Below are positions 1-8,568 of a stretch of DNA of 64,000 bases, in pieces (position 1 is the first letter of the stretch; each line of letters opens with the position of its first letter). Position numbers and translations under genes: made by a program. The stretch comes from an uncultured Pelagibacteraceae bacterium (GTDB lineage Bacteria > Pseudomonadota > Alphaproteobacteria > Pelagibacterales > Pelagibacteraceae). The DNA lies in NCBI GenBank assembly GCA_902608385.1, contig CACLNT010000006.1, forward strand, positions 1-64,000, read 5' to 3'. The notes under the pieces are model-generated. The model was not told where the DNA came from, did no database searches, and saw only the letters and a program-made list of their open reading frames with translations.

Positions 1-124
1 AATGAATCAAAAAATTACGATAATTGGTAAAATAAATAATGCTTATAAAAAAAATTCGATAAAATTGGACAATAAGCCCCTAAATTTAAGTAAATTTAAC
101 GGTTATTCCCATAAGTTTTGATAA
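1..124 (+). CDS. thiL: Thiamine-monophosphate kinase, C-terminal end (partial)
   Basis: An open frame enters from the left edge and stops with TGA at 122-124. The visible 40 residues include KITIIGKI, LDNKPLNL and a final GYSHKF. This matches the usual ThiL ending (iGki, a dG-x-pl segment, then a terminal Gy-H-F). ThiL phosphorylates thiamine monophosphate to the active diphosphate, the last step of thiamine cofactor synthesis. Only the tail is visible, so ATP-binding residues cannot be checked. The assignment rests on the C-terminal pattern alone; the ATG at position 2 is probably internal. Confidence 0.6.
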
Positions 125-146
125 GTTAAACGTTGCCTTTTATTTT
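118..146 (+). promoter_or_regulatory. Candidate promoter of hppA
   Basis: TTGATA at 118-123 is followed after 17 bp by TATTTT at 141-146, a sigma-70-like arrangement. It overlaps the stop codon of the preceding gene and lies about 60 bp before the hppA start. In DNA this AT-rich such matches are common, so support is weak. Confidence 0.3.
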
Positions 147-203
147 TTTTTTTGTAATGTCCGATTTTTAATATTTACTAAATAACTAACAATTAAAGGA
201 ATT

Positions 204-2309
204 ATGGAAGCTTCACCATCATATATACTTCAACTTATCATCTTAGCAGGTTTACTATCAATCGTTTATGGTTTTTTTACAGGTAAAAATATTTTAAACT
301 CCAGTGCTGGTAATAAAAAGATGCAAGAAATAGCTTCAGCAATTCAAGTTGGGGCTAAAGCTTATCTGAACAGACAATACAAAACTATTGCGATTGTAGG
401 TGTGGTTGTATTAGTTATAATTAGTTTTGCTTTTAGCATTTTAGTCGGAGTAGGTTATTTAATTGGAGCAACATTATCTGGAATTGCTGGATATGTTGGT
501 ATGATTGTATCTGTTCAAGCCAATGTTAGAACCGCAGAAGCATCAAGAAAAGGATTATCACAAGGACTTTCAATTGCATTTAAATCTGGCGCTGTAACAG
601 GTATGTTAGTTGCTGGTTTAGCTCTTTTAGCAATTGCTGTTTATTATTATTTATTATTATCTTTTGCTGTTGAAGAAAGAGAGATTGTAAATGCATTAGT
701 TGCATTAGGTTTTGGAGCTTCATTAATTTCAATTTTTGCAAGACTTGGTGGTGGGATTTTTACCAAAGGTGCAGATGTTGGTGCAGATTTAGTTGGCAAA
801 GTAGAGGCTGGTATTCCTGAAGATGATCCTAGAAATCCTGCTGTTATAGCAGATAATGTAGGTGATAATGTAGGTGATTGTGCTGGTATGGCAGCTGACT
901 TGTTTGAAACTTACGCAGTAACAATAGTTGCTACTATGGTTTTATCGTCAATATTTTTTCACGGCGATCTTAATATGATGGTTTATCCTTTATCAATTGG
1001 TGGTGCTTGTATATTGACATCTATTCTCGGAACTTTTTTTGTTAAATTAGGTAAATCTAAAAATATTATGGCTGCTTTATATAAAGGATTTATTGTTACA
1101 GCTATAACATCATTAATAATTTTATATCCAATTACAGATTATGTTTTAGGACTAGAGAATACTTATACAATTTCTAATAAATCATTTACAGGAATGAGTT
1201 TATATATTTGTGGCGTAGTAGGATTAGCTATTACTGGATTGTTAATTTGGGTAACAGAATATTACACTGGAACTAATTATAGACCAGTAAAAAGTGTTGC
1301 TGCATCATCAACAACTGGTCATGGTACGAATGTAATTCAAGGTTTAGCAGTTTCAATGGAAGCTACAGCAATTCCAGCTTTAATTATTGTTGCTGGAATT
1401 TTATTAACAAATTATATCGCTGGACTTTTTGGTATAGCAATCGCAGTAACAACAATGTTGGCATTAGCAGGTATGGTAGTTGCACTTGATGCATATGGTC
1501 CTGTAACAGATAATGCTGGTGGAATTGCAGAAATGTCTAATTTGCCAAAAAATGTTAGAAAAACTACAGATGCTTTAGATGCCGTTGGTAACACAACTAA
1601 AGCTGTTACAAAAGGTTACGCTATAGGATCAGCTGGTTTAGGTGCTCTAGTATTATTTGCCGCTTATACTGAAGATATTAAACATTTTTCAAAAGTTGCA
1701 GGATCAAATCTAGAAGGAATTGTTGTAACTTTTGATCTCTCAAACCCTTTTGTAGTTGTAGGATTACTCGTTGGTGGAATGCTTCCATATTTATTTGGAT
1801 CTATGGGCATGCAAGCTGTTGGAAGAGCTGGTGGCGCTGTAGTTATTGAAGTAAGAAGACAATTTAAAAAAATTCCAGGAATAATGAAAAGAAAAGCAAA
1901 ACCAGATTATAGCAAACTTGTTGATTTGCTAACTAAAGCTGCCATTAAAGAAATGATCATACCTTCACTTTTGCCTGTTTTATCTCCAATTATTTTATAT
2001 TTTGTTATTCTGCCTATAGGAGGACAAGTGGCAGCGTTATCTTCAGTTGGTGCAATGTTATTAGGAGTAATTATTACCGGATTGTTTGTTGCTATATCAA
2101 TGACTGCTGGTGGTGGCGCATGGGATAATGCAAAAAAATATATTGAAGATGGTAAATTTGGAGGAAAAGGTTCTGATGCACATAAAGCAGCAGTTACTGG
2201 TGACACTGTTGGAGATCCTTACAAAGATACAGCAGGTCCTGCAATAAATCCAATGATTAAAATTACAAATATTGTAGCCTTATTACTTTTATCTGTAATT
2301 GCCGGATAA
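204..2309 (+). CDS. hppA: Membrane-bound proton-translocating pyrophosphatase, K+-independent type
   Basis: A 701-residue, multi-spanning membrane protein that hydrolyses pyrophosphate and pumps H+ across the inner membrane. The family signature is clear at about residues 182-240 ([15 protein letters not shown], then [20 protein letters not shown]), which carries the Mg-PPi binding acidic residues. The last cytoplasmic catalytic segment ([18 protein letters not shown]) is also present. Residue 466 in [10 protein letters not shown] is lysine; in this family lysine there marks the K+-independent subtype, whereas K+-dependent enzymes have alanine. Length is normal. AAAGGA precedes the ATG by about 6 bp and serves as the ribosome binding site. 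It likely recovers energy from biosynthetic PPi in an oligotroph. It converges on bamE with a 1-bp gap. Confidence 0.95.
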   Translation: MEASPSYILQLIILAGLLSIVYGFFTGKNILNSSAGNKKMQEIASAIQVGAKAYLNRQYKTIAIVGVVVLVIISFAFSILVGVGYLIGATLSGIAGYVGMIVSVQANVRTAEASRKGLSQGLSIAFKSGAVTGMLVAGLALLAIAVYYYLLLSFAVEEREIVNALVALGFGASLISIFARLGGGIFTKGADVGADLVGKVEAGIPEDDPRNPAVIADNVGDNVGDCAGMAADLFETYAVTIVATMVLSSIFFHGDLNMMVYPLSIGGACILTSILGTFFVKLGKSKNIMAALYKGFIVTAITSLIILYPITDYVLGLENTYTISNKSFTGMSLYICGVVGLAITGLLIWVTEYYTGTNYRPVKSVAASSTTGHGTNVIQGLAVSMEATAIPALIIVAGILLTNYIAGLFGIAIAVTTMLALAGMVVALDAYGPVTDNAGGIAEMSNLPKNVRKTTDALDAVGNTTKAVTKGYAIGSAGLGALVLFAAYTEDIKHFSKVAGSNLEGIVVTFDLSNPFVVVGLLVGGMLPYLFGSMGMQAVGRAGGAVVIEVRRQFKKIPGIMKRKAKPDYSKLVDLLTKAAIKEMIIPSLLPVLSPIILYFVILPIGGQVAALSSVGAMLLGVIITGLFVAISMTAGGGAWDNAKKYIEDGKFGGKGSDAHKAAVTGDTVGDPYKDTAGPAINPMIKITNIVALLLLSVIAG

Positions 2310-2310
2310 T

Positions 2311-2769
2311 CTATTTTTTTCTTTTACCAAGTGGGTCATTTAATTTTTGCCTCATACTAGATAAAAAATCATAAACAAAAGATTTTTTTGAAACCATACT
2401 TTTTGTTTCATCTTCAGAAAAAATTAAATCATTCATTTTGTCCTTATTATAAAATTCTTTATTAACCAATAATCCAAAATTGTCGATTTCTAAAACTAAT
2501 ACATTATTTACTATAATTTTTTCTTTAGCTAATTTAAACAAATGATTTGTTGTTGTTTTTCTTTCAATATAAATCCAAACATCATTGTCAAAGCTACTTT
2601 TTGTTGATGGTGGGCCAAGGATTTTGACTATATCATTTTTATTCGTTGTGTTTAAAATTAATTTTTCTTGCTTTTTATCCAACAAATTTACACCATGGGT
2701 TTTTATTGCTTTATTAAAAGAACAATTTGAAATAAATAAAAATATGATAATTAAATAAATTTTATTCAT
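2311..2769 (-). CDS. bamE: BamE/SmpA/OmlA-family outer membrane assembly lipoprotein
   Basis: A lipoprotein of about 152 residues. The N-terminal signal ends in a lipobox ISNC with Cys16 as the lipidated residue. The SmpA/OmlA core follows: a T-KNDIVKILGPPS segment, then a NDVWIYIERK strand. BamE stabilises the BAM complex that inserts beta-barrel proteins into the outer membrane. The start was placed at 2769 (ATG); the frame continues upstream only to a TTG at 2778. That ATG and the ATG of the divergent neighbour share the four bases CATG at 2767-2770. In other alphaproteobacteria this gene also sits beside the bc1 chaperone gene, which supports the call. Confidence 0.8.
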   Translation of the reverse strand: MNKIYLIIIFLFISNCSFNKAIKTHGVNLLDKKQEKLILNTTNKNDIVKILGPPSTKSSFDNDVWIYIERKTTTNHLFKLAKEKIIVNNVLVLEIDNFGLLVNKEFYNKDKMNDLIFSEDETKSMVSKKSFVYDFLSSMRQKLNDPLGKRKK

Positions 2770-3241
2770 GAATAACAAATATATAAATATTTATAATAAT
2801 TTAGTCAATTTAACTAGAAATAAAGAGTTATATAAGAATTTTTTTCAACAAGATACATTTTCAGATAGGCTTATTTTCTTTTTATTTCATTTCGCCTTCT
2901 TTTTGAAGGTTTTTAAAAAAAATAATAAAAAAGATATACTTCAAGAGATATATGACGAAATATTTAAATATTTTGAATTAACTATAAGAGAAATTGGCTA
3001 TGGAGATGTAACTATTAATAAAAAAATGAAAAATTATCTAAATATTTTCCATTTAATTTTGGATCAAATTTCCAACTGGGAAGATGAATCAGATTCCTCT
3101 AAAAGTAGAATTTTATCTAATTTTCTAGATACTGAAATAAAAACATCAAATTTGATCATTTATTTTGATAATTACATAAATAATTTATCAAATAATACTT
3201 TAAATTTTTATATAAAAGGTGTAGTTAAAGACAAATTTTAG
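2768..3241 (+). CDS. Ubiquinol-cytochrome c chaperone family protein (CBP3-like)
   Basis: A 157-residue, mostly helical protein with no signal peptide. It has the family pattern [18 protein letters not shown] near residues 31-48, then a helix with [21 protein letters not shown] at about 59-79. The eukaryotic relative helps assemble cytochrome b of the bc1 complex; the bacterial role is inferred from that. In related genomes it is followed by a DUF177 gene before rpmF, but here rpmF begins 2 bp after this gene. It is transcribed divergently from bamE, and the start codons overlap. Identification is from family resemblance and position. Confidence 0.75.
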   Translation: MNNKYINIYNNLVNLTRNKELYKNFFQQDTFSDRLIFFLFHFAFFLKVFKKNNKKDILQEIYDEIFKYFELTIREIGYGDVTINKKMKNYLNIFHLILDQISNWEDESDSSKSRILSNFLDTEIKTSNLIIYFDNYINNLSNNTLNFYIKGVVKDKF

Positions 3242-3243
3242 TT

Positions 3244-3423
3244 ATGGCTGTACCTAAACGTAAAACATCACCTTCGAGATCTGGAAAAAGAAGATCTCAT
3301 ATTAAGTTTTCTTCAAAAAACATTATTGAAGATAAAAAATCTGGTGAATATAGATTATCACATCATTTAGATTTAAAAACAGGCACATACAAGGGTAGAC
3401 AAGTCCTGGATCCTAAGGAATAA
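3244..3423 (+). CDS. rpmF: 50S ribosomal protein L32
   Basis: A 59-residue ribosomal protein beginning [19 protein letters not shown], the canonical L32 N-terminus, and ending GRQVLDPKE. The zinc-binding cysteines found in some L32 proteins are absent, as is usual in alphaproteobacteria. It lies 2 bp downstream of the bc1 chaperone gene and 40 bp upstream of plsX, matching the widespread rpmF-plsX pairing that couples ribosome and lipid synthesis. TAATAA forms a double stop. Confidence 0.95.
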   Translation: MAVPKRKTSPSRSGKRRSHIKFSSKNIIEDKKSGEYRLSHHLDLKTGTYKGRQVLDPKE

Positions 3424-3463
3424 TAACTCATTAAATTTATATAAAACTATTTAATTTAGTTTG

Positions 3464-4468
3464 ATGGAAAATATATTAAAAATTGCCGTTGACGCGATGG
3501 GTGGTGAAGGATCACCCAAAAAAGCTATTGAAGGAATAATCCATCACAATAAAAAAAACAAAAATATATTTTACAATATCTTTGGAGATCAAGAAATAAT
3601 AAATAAATATATTTTTAAGAAATTAAGCACGGATAGTTATAAAATTATTAATACCAAAGAAATTGTCAAAGATGCTGATACACCGCTTGCTGCAGCTAAG
3701 AGAGGAAAAAATACAAGCATGTGGATGGCTATTGAGAGTGTAAAAAATAATAAATCAGATGTAGTTTTATCCGCTGGAAATACGGGTGCTTTATTTGTTA
3801 TAGCTAAATTAAATCTTAAAATGATTGAGAATATAGATAAACCTGCATTATCAGGTTTATGGCCATCAAAAAAAGGAATGAGTGTTGTCTTAGATTTAGG
3901 AGCAAATATTGAATGTAATGATAAAAATTTAATAGATTTTGCTATAATGGGATCTTCACTTCTTAAGTCTTTGTTCCCTTCAGAAAAACCAAAAGTTGCT
4001 TTATTAAATATCGGCTCAGAAGAACTAAAAGGAAATGAAATTATTAAGCAAACCTATCAAAAATTAAATCAGATTGTTAATGAAGATTTTGAATTTAAAG
4101 GATTTATTGAAGGAAATCATTTAATGGATGGAGATGTAAATGTAATTGTTGCCGATGGATTTACAGGAAATATTGCTTTAAAAACAGCAGAAGGTACAGC
4201 TAATTTTATAACTGGTGAATTAAAACGAGCAATGAAAAATTCTTTATTGGGTAAATTAGGATCATTAATTTCTATAAACAATCTTAAAAAATTTAAAAAA
4301 AAACTTGATCCAAGATTATATAATGGAGCAATTTTACTAGGTTTAGATTCACCGGTAGTTAAAAGTCATGGTAGCACAGATTACATTGGCTTTGCAAATT
4401 CATTAAATGTTTGCGAAAAAATTATAAGAGGTAACTTAATACAAAAAATTAAACAAAATATAAGTTAA
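3464..4468 (+). CDS. plsX: Phosphate acyltransferase PlsX
   Basis: A protein of about 334 residues that converts acyl-ACP to acyl-phosphate at the start of phospholipid synthesis. The N-terminal IAVDAMGGEGSP motif is diagnostic. Other conserved stretches are DADTPLAAAKRGKNTSM, VVLSAGNTGAL, LDLGANIEC and the NVIVADGFTGNIALKTAEG segment. ATG at 3464 was preferred to the TTG at 3461. The stop codon shares its last base with the start of ihfA (TAATG). In most alphaproteobacteria fabH lies between plsX and ihfA; it is absent here. Confidence 0.95.
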   Translation: MENILKIAVDAMGGEGSPKKAIEGIIHHNKKNKNIFYNIFGDQEIINKYIFKKLSTDSYKIINTKEIVKDADTPLAAAKRGKNTSMWMAIESVKNNKSDVVLSAGNTGALFVIAKLNLKMIENIDKPALSGLWPSKKGMSVVLDLGANIECNDKNLIDFAIMGSSLLKSLFPSEKPKVALLNIGSEELKGNEIIKQTYQKLNQIVNEDFEFKGFIEGNHLMDGDVNVIVADGFTGNIALKTAEGTANFITGELKRAMKNSLLGKLGSLISINNLKKFKKKLDPRLYNGAILLGLDSPVVKSHGSTDYIGFANSLNVCEKIIRGNLIQKIKQNIS

Positions 4469-4770
4469 TGAAAAGAATCAATTTAACTAAAAAAGATTTA
4501 ATAAATTCAATTTATATGCAAATTGGTTATTCAAAAAAAATTTCTGAAAATTTGTTAGAAGACTTACTTAGTACAATTGTTGATAATTTGAAAAAAAATA
4601 AAAAATTAAAAATTGCTAAATTTGGAACTTTTTCTATTAGAAATAAAAAAAAAAGAATTGGAAGAAACCCATTAACAAAAGAAAACAAAGAAATATCAGA
4701 CAGAAATGTTGTTTTATTTAAAGCTTCAAAAGAATTCAAAGATCTAATAAATATAATCAAGGATGAATAA
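4468..4770 (+). CDS. ihfA: Integration host factor alpha subunit / HU-family DNA-binding protein
   Basis: A 100-residue HU/IHF-fold protein that bends DNA. It starts MKRINLTKKDLINSIY, has the core segment KKLKIAKFGTFSIRNKKKR, and the DNA-intercalating beta-arm GRNPLTKENKEI, where IHF usually has GRNPKTGE. The position between plsX and a MerR-family gene is where ihfA lies in alphaproteobacteria, so IHF alpha is favoured over HU. The next gene overlaps its end by 8 bp. The beta subunit is not in the window. Confidence 0.85.
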   Translation: MKRINLTKKDLINSIYMQIGYSKKISENLLEDLLSTIVDNLKKNKKLKIAKFGTFSIRNKKKRIGRNPLTKENKEISDRNVVLFKASKEFKDLINIIKDE

Positions 4771-5140
4771 AACTGATAATGCTTACAAATCGATAGGTGA
4801 GGTTGCAAAAATATTAAATCTCATTAATAAGAAAAATGGCAATCTCAATACACACACTATAAGATTTTGGGAAAAAGAATTTAAGCAAATTAAACCCAAA
4901 ATTTTAACTGGAAAAAGAAGATATTACGATAAAACTTCAATCAATATTCTTAAAAAAATTAAGTATTTACTGAAAGATCAAGGCATGACTATCATTGGAG
5001 TAAAAAAATTACTCAATAATAAAAAATCATTAAAACTTGACGAATTTTCAAATAATTCTATAAGTGTCGATAATATAAAAATTAAAAATAAACTTAAAAA
5101 TATTTCAAATCTAATTAAACAAATTAAAAAGTTAAAATAA
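4763..5140 (+). CDS. MerR-family transcriptional regulator
   Basis: A 125-residue regulator with an N-terminal winged helix-turn-helix of MerR type: YKSIGEVAKIL at about 9-19, HTIRFWEKEFKQIKP at about 35-49, then the wing GKRRYYDKTSINIL. It ends in a lysine-rich helix with no effector-binding domain and no conserved cysteines. This MerR-like protein directly follows ihfA in many alphaproteobacteria; its target is not known. It overlaps ihfA by 8 bp and is co-transcribed with it. Confidence 0.85.
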   Translation: MNKTDNAYKSIGEVAKILNLINKKNGNLNTHTIRFWEKEFKQIKPKILTGKRRYYDKTSINILKKIKYLLKDQGMTIIGVKKLLNNKKSLKLDEFSNNSISVDNIKIKNKLKNISNLIKQIKKLK

Positions 5141-5141
5141 T

Positions 5142-5333
5142 ATGGCAAAAAAAACTCATGTTAAAGTTCGTTTGGTTCCAGAGAGTAAACCAGATAGCCC
5201 TTTTTTTTATTATGTAAAAAAGCCTGCTGGTGGTGAAAAAGCTAAAGTAAAGTTAAAAGCTAAAAAATATAACCCATCAACTAGAAAACATGAAATTTTT
5301 GTAGAAAAAAAACTTCCACCTCATAGTAAATAA
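5142..5333 (+). CDS. rpmG: 50S ribosomal protein L33
   Basis: A 63-residue basic protein. It starts MAKKTHVKVRLVPE and has the L33 pattern FFYYVKKP, then KLKAKKYNPSTRKHEIFVEKK, matching the usual KYDPVVRKHVxFKE core. The C-x2-C zinc pairs seen in some L33 paralogs are absent. It begins 1 bp after the MerR gene and ends directly against the stop of the convergent chorismate mutase gene. Confidence 0.9.
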   Translation: MAKKTHVKVRLVPESKPDSPFFYYVKKPAGGEKAKVKLKAKKYNPSTRKHEIFVEKKLPPHSK

Positions 5334-5624
5334 CTATTTTTTCTTAAACTTCCTTTTTTCAAAGTCAATATAAGACCAAATCATATTTTTCCAAATTCGA
5401 TGAGTAATTTTAGGATCTATTTTATTTTTTATAGATTTTTTTCTAATTTGATTAAGTATAGTTTTTATCCTTTTTTTATCTATTATTTCATTTTTATTTT
5501 TTTTAAGTAATAACACTTGTTTAACTAAAGAAGTTCTTTTTTTAATTAATTTTATGAAAGAATCATCAAGAATATCCAATCTTTTTCTTAGTTTATTTAG
5601 TTTCTTTAAATTTTCTGGCGACAT
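5334..5624 (-). CDS. Chorismate mutase, AroQ type II
   Basis: A 96-residue all-helical protein. The first helix LNKLRKRLDILDDSFIKLIKKRTSLVK has the AroQ pattern (an Arg, then Ile/Leu-Asp-x-x-D, then Leu-x-x-R), which places the arginines that bind the chorismate carboxylates. The enzyme rearranges chorismate to prephenate on the way to phenylalanine and tyrosine. It is a stand-alone domain, not fused to prephenate dehydratase or DAHP synthase, and lacks a signal peptide, so it is cytoplasmic. It is divergent from ctaA with a spacer of 43 bp. Confidence 0.75.
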   Translation of the reverse strand: MSPENLKKLNKLRKRLDILDDSFIKLIKKRTSLVKQVLLLKKNKNEIIDKKRIKTILNQIRKKSIKNKIDPKITHRIWKNMIWSYIDFEKRKFKKK

Positions 5625-5667
5625 TTATACATTTGGATTTATCAATAATTATTATATTTATTTAAAT

Positions 5668-6678
5668 ATGTATATAGATAATAGTAGACTAAAAAAACAG
5701 ATATCTATTTGGTTAGCGTCAATGTTTTGGATTATTTCATTGATGATTGTTGTAGGTGGCCTTACTAGATTAACAGATTCTGGTTTATCAATTACTCAGT
5801 GGGAATTATTTTCTGGATTCTTACCACCTTTGTCTAATGATAGTTGGGTTAATTATTTTAATTTATACAAAGAAATTCCTGAGTTTAAACTTCAAAATTA
5901 CTCTATGACTTTAAATGAATTTAAAGTTATTTTTTGGTGGGAATGGATTCATAGGTTTTTAGGAAGGTTGATAGGTATTACTTTTTTAGTACCTTTGTTA
6001 TTTTTTACTGTGAAGTTAGGTTTTAAAAAATTAACTAATTTTTATTTTATTTTTTTCTTAATTTGTTTTCAAGGTTTTATAGGCTGGTATATGGTTTCGA
6101 GCGGTTTAGTAGATAGAGTTGATGTAAGTCATTTTAGATTATCATTACATTTAGTTATGGCTTTTTTAATACTTTCTCTAATACTATGGGGTTTCTTAAA
6201 TCTAACAATTAATTATAATATTAATAATAATTTTATTTTTTATATTGTATTTATTTTTTTAATTTTAATTTTTTTTCAAATTACTATTGGTGCATTTGTT
6301 TCTGGTATGGATGCTGGCAAAATATATAATTCATGGCCATTAATGGGATCCACTTATTTTCCGAATGATAATGATTTTTTAAATATATTCAATTTTTCTG
6401 CATTTAGTGAGCCATCGTTAGTTCAATTTATACATAGAAATCTAGCCTATTTAATATGCATATTTTACTTAATAATTTTATTTAAAGTGTACAAAAAAAA
6501 ATTTGTTAATTTATACTTTGCTACTAACCTTGTAGGTTTAATGTTAGTTGTTCAAGTTTTATTAGGGATATTTACATTGCTTTATGGTGCACAGATTATT
6601 TTAGCTTCTATGCACCAAATAAGTTCGATTTTTTTAGTTAGTTCTACAGTTTATTTTTTATATCTAAATACTAACTAA
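5668..6678 (+). CDS. ctaA: Heme A synthase (COX15/CtaA family)
   Basis: A protein of about 336 residues with eight predicted membrane spans that oxidises heme O to heme A for aa3-type cytochrome oxidase. Family motifs are GGLTRLTDSGLSITQWE near the first span and loop, EWIHRFLGRLIG, DVSHFRLSLHL, QFIHRNLAYL and ASMHQISS, with the paired heme-ligand histidines. The start at 5668 (MYIDNSRLKKQ) was chosen because the open frame upstream overlaps the divergent chorismate mutase gene and resembles no signal. The 3' end overlaps the convergent metY by 8 bp. Confidence 0.92.
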   Translation: MYIDNSRLKKQISIWLASMFWIISLMIVVGGLTRLTDSGLSITQWELFSGFLPPLSNDSWVNYFNLYKEIPEFKLQNYSMTLNEFKVIFWWEWIHRFLGRLIGITFLVPLLFFTVKLGFKKLTNFYFIFFLICFQGFIGWYMVSSGLVDRVDVSHFRLSLHLVMAFLILSLILWGFLNLTINYNINNNFIFYIVFIFLILIFFQITIGAFVSGMDAGKIYNSWPLMGSTYFPNDNDFLNIFNFSAFSEPSLVQFIHRNLAYLICIFYLIILFKVYKKKFVNLYFATNLVGLMLVVQVLLGIFTLLYGAQIILASMHQISSIFLVSSTVYFLYLNTN

Positions 6679-7999
6679 CAGCTTTCAAACTTGGTTTCCC
6701 AGATGCGCTTAAAGCTTGATCTAAATCAGCAATAATATCATCAGGATGTTCTATTCCAATAGATAATCTTATATATCCAGGTGTTACTCCAGCAGCTAAC
6801 AATTCTTCTTCAGTTAATTGACTATGAGTTGTTGTTGCGGGATGTATCGCTAAACTTCTAGCATCACCAATATTGGCAACATGGTAAAACATTTTTAATG
6901 CTTCAATAAATTTTTTACCAGCTTCAACTCCACCTTTAACTTCAACGCCTACTAAGGCACCATTTCCACCTTTAAAGTATCTTTTTGCTCTATCAGCTAA
7001 TTCACCTTTGTGAAGAGTAGGGTATATGACTCTATCAACATTTTTATGCTTAGTTAAAAATTCAACAACTTTAGTTGCATTTGAACAATGTTGTTTCATT
7101 CTTAATGGAGCTGTTTCCAATCCTTGAATAATTCCCCAGGCATTATCTGGAGCCAAGGGTGCACCTAAATCTCTTAACAAACAAACTCTAGCTCTAACAG
7201 CAAAGGCTACATTAGCACCTGTTAACTGAGGTACAACTTCACCCCAAACAGCACCACCATAACTTCCGTCTGGTTCGTTAAACAATGGTTGTCTTTTTGG
7301 ATCAGCTGTCCAATCAAAATTTCCACCATCAACTAAACATCCGCCAATAACAGTACCATGCCCTCCAATAAATTTTGTTAAAGAATGAACAACAACGGCA
7401 GCCCCGTGTTCAAGTGGCTTACAAATAATTGGCGCAGCTGTATTATCCATTATTAAAGGAATATTATGTTTTCTTCCTATATCTGATACTTCTTTAATTG
7501 GAAAAACTCTTAAATATGGATTGGGTAAAGTTTCTGCATAGAAAGCTCTTGTTTTATCGTCAATAAGTTTTTCAAAATTTTTAGGATCTGAAGGATCTGC
7601 ATATCTACATTCAATACCTAATTTTTTTAATGTATGAGTAAACAAATTAACAGTTCCACCGTATAAATCAGTTGAACTAATAAAATTGTCTCCTGATTGA
7701 CATAAATTTACTATTGCAAATGTTGAAGCAGCCTGACCTGATCCAACCGTAACACAAGCTAAACCACCTTCGATTGCTGCAACTCTTTTTTCCAGAACAT
7801 CATTAGTTGGATTCATAATTCTTGTATATATGTTTCCAAATTCTTTTAGAGCAAATAAATTTGCTGCATGTTCTGTGTTATTAAATTGATATGATGTTGT
7901 TCTATACACAGGAACCGCAACAGCTGTTGTTGCTGGATCACTTCTGTAATCACCTCCGTGCAAAGCTATAGTTTCTGGATTTTTTGTTGTTTTTGTCAT
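6671..7999 (-). CDS. metY: O-acetylhomoserine sulfhydrylase (aminocarboxypropyltransferase)
   Basis: A 442-residue PLP enzyme of the Cys/Met metabolism family. It condenses O-acetylhomoserine with sulfide, or a reduced organic sulfur compound, to make homocysteine. TIALHGGDYRSDP opens the protein, GSGQAASTFA lies at about 87-96, and the PLP lysine is K209 in VVHSLTKFIGGHG. AAGGAGAT is a strong Shine-Dalgarno ending about 6 bp before the ATG, unusually good for this window. It is probably part of a ligand-controlled leader (described separately). Direct sulfhydrylation fits SAR11 dependence on reduced sulfur. Confidence 0.92.
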   Translation of the reverse strand: MTKTTKNPETIALHGGDYRSDPATTAVAVPVYRTTSYQFNNTEHAANLFALKEFGNIYTRIMNPTNDVLEKRVAAIEGGLACVTVGSGQAASTFAIVNLCQSGDNFISSTDLYGGTVNLFTHTLKKLGIECRYADPSDPKNFEKLIDDKTRAFYAETLPNPYLRVFPIKEVSDIGRKHNIPLIMDNTAAPIICKPLEHGAAVVVHSLTKFIGGHGTVIGGCLVDGGNFDWTADPKRQPLFNEPDGSYGGAVWGEVVPQLTGANVAFAVRARVCLLRDLGAPLAPDNAWGIIQGLETAPLRMKQHCSNATKVVEFLTKHKNVDRVIYPTLHKGELADRAKRYFKGGNGALVGVEVKGGVEAGKKFIEALKMFYHVANIGDARSLAIHPATTTHSQLTEEELLAAGVTPGYIRLSIGIEHPDDIIADLDQALSASGKPSLKAVS

Positions 8000-8040
8000 T
8001 AATTATCTCCTTTTTAAGTAAATTAGTTTATCAAGGTTAA
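8000..8040 (-). promoter_or_regulatory. Candidate SAM-II/SAM-V-like riboswitch leader of metY
   Basis: Read on the minus strand, the metY leader has AACCUUGAUAAAC followed about 10 nt later by ACUUAAAAAGGAG, which contains the Shine-Dalgarno. CCUU can pair with AAGG to form a pseudoknot that would hide the ribosome binding site. SAM-II ends in a GCUAAAAAGG element of the same type, and SAM-V elements are known in front of sulfur genes, including metY, in Pelagibacter. The first stem is not convincing by eye (only GUU/AAC plus scattered pairs), so this stays a candidate. Confidence 0.35.
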
Positions 8041-8068
8041 CAATATATTCAAATAAGTAGCAAAAAAA

Positions 8069-8097
8069 TTGACTTTATTGATAAATGTAAGTATTTA
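8069..8097 (+). promoter_or_regulatory. Promoter of the rplM-rpsI operon
   Basis: TTGACT at 8069-8074, a 17-bp spacer, and TATTTA at 8092-8097 make a good sigma-70 promoter. Transcription should begin around 8104-8106. The upstream ATG at 8097 overlaps the -10 box and therefore cannot be the rplM start; the ATG at 8109 can. Confidence 0.55.
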
Positions 8098-8108
8098 TGC
8101 GCATTCTT

Positions 8109-8567
8109 ATGACTAAATTTGTTAAAAAATCTGAAGTTTCATGCTCATGGTTTGAGATAGATGCTAAAAATGCTGTTGTTGGAAGATTAGCAGCAATTGT
8201 GTCAAAAATTATTAGGGGAAAAAATAAGAATACTTTTACCCCACATATGGATCATGGAGATTTTGTAGTTGTAAAAAATGTTGAAAAAATAAAATTTACA
8301 GGTAAAAAATTTCAAAATAAAAAATATTACAGGCATACTGGATACCCTGGAGGAATAAAAGAAACTACTCCAGAAAAACTTTACGAAAAAAAACCTGCCG
8401 AAAGTTTAAAATTAGCTGTTAAAAGAATGTTACCTGGTGGACCTCTTGGAAAAAAACAACTTACCAAATTAAAAATTTATTCAGGTGAAAATCATCCTCA
8501 TTCTGCACAAAATCCTAAAGCTATTGATTTATCAAAATTAAATAATAAAAATTTAATCAGAAACTAA
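8109..8567 (+). CDS. rplM: 50S ribosomal protein L13
   Basis: About 152 residues. L13 signatures are WFEIDAKNAVVGRLAAIVSKI, FTPHMDHGDFVVVKNVEKI, YYRHTGYPGG and AVKRMLPGGPLGKKQLTKLKIY. ATG 8109 was preferred over the in-frame ATG at 8097, which lies inside the predicted -10 box. No Shine-Dalgarno is visible before either, so the message may have a very short or no leader. rpsI follows after 1 bp, the conserved L13-S9 operon. The gene is divergent from metY. Confidence 0.95.
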   Translation: MTKFVKKSEVSCSWFEIDAKNAVVGRLAAIVSKIIRGKNKNTFTPHMDHGDFVVVKNVEKIKFTGKKFQNKKYYRHTGYPGGIKETTPEKLYEKKPAESLKLAVKRMLPGGPLGKKQLTKLKIYSGENHPHSAQNPKAIDLSKLNNKNLIRN

Positions 8568-8568
8568 T

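Noticed and set aside
1412-2206. Minus-strand frames inside hppA
   Set aside because: Antisense to a well-conserved gene, no family resemblance, no start signals.
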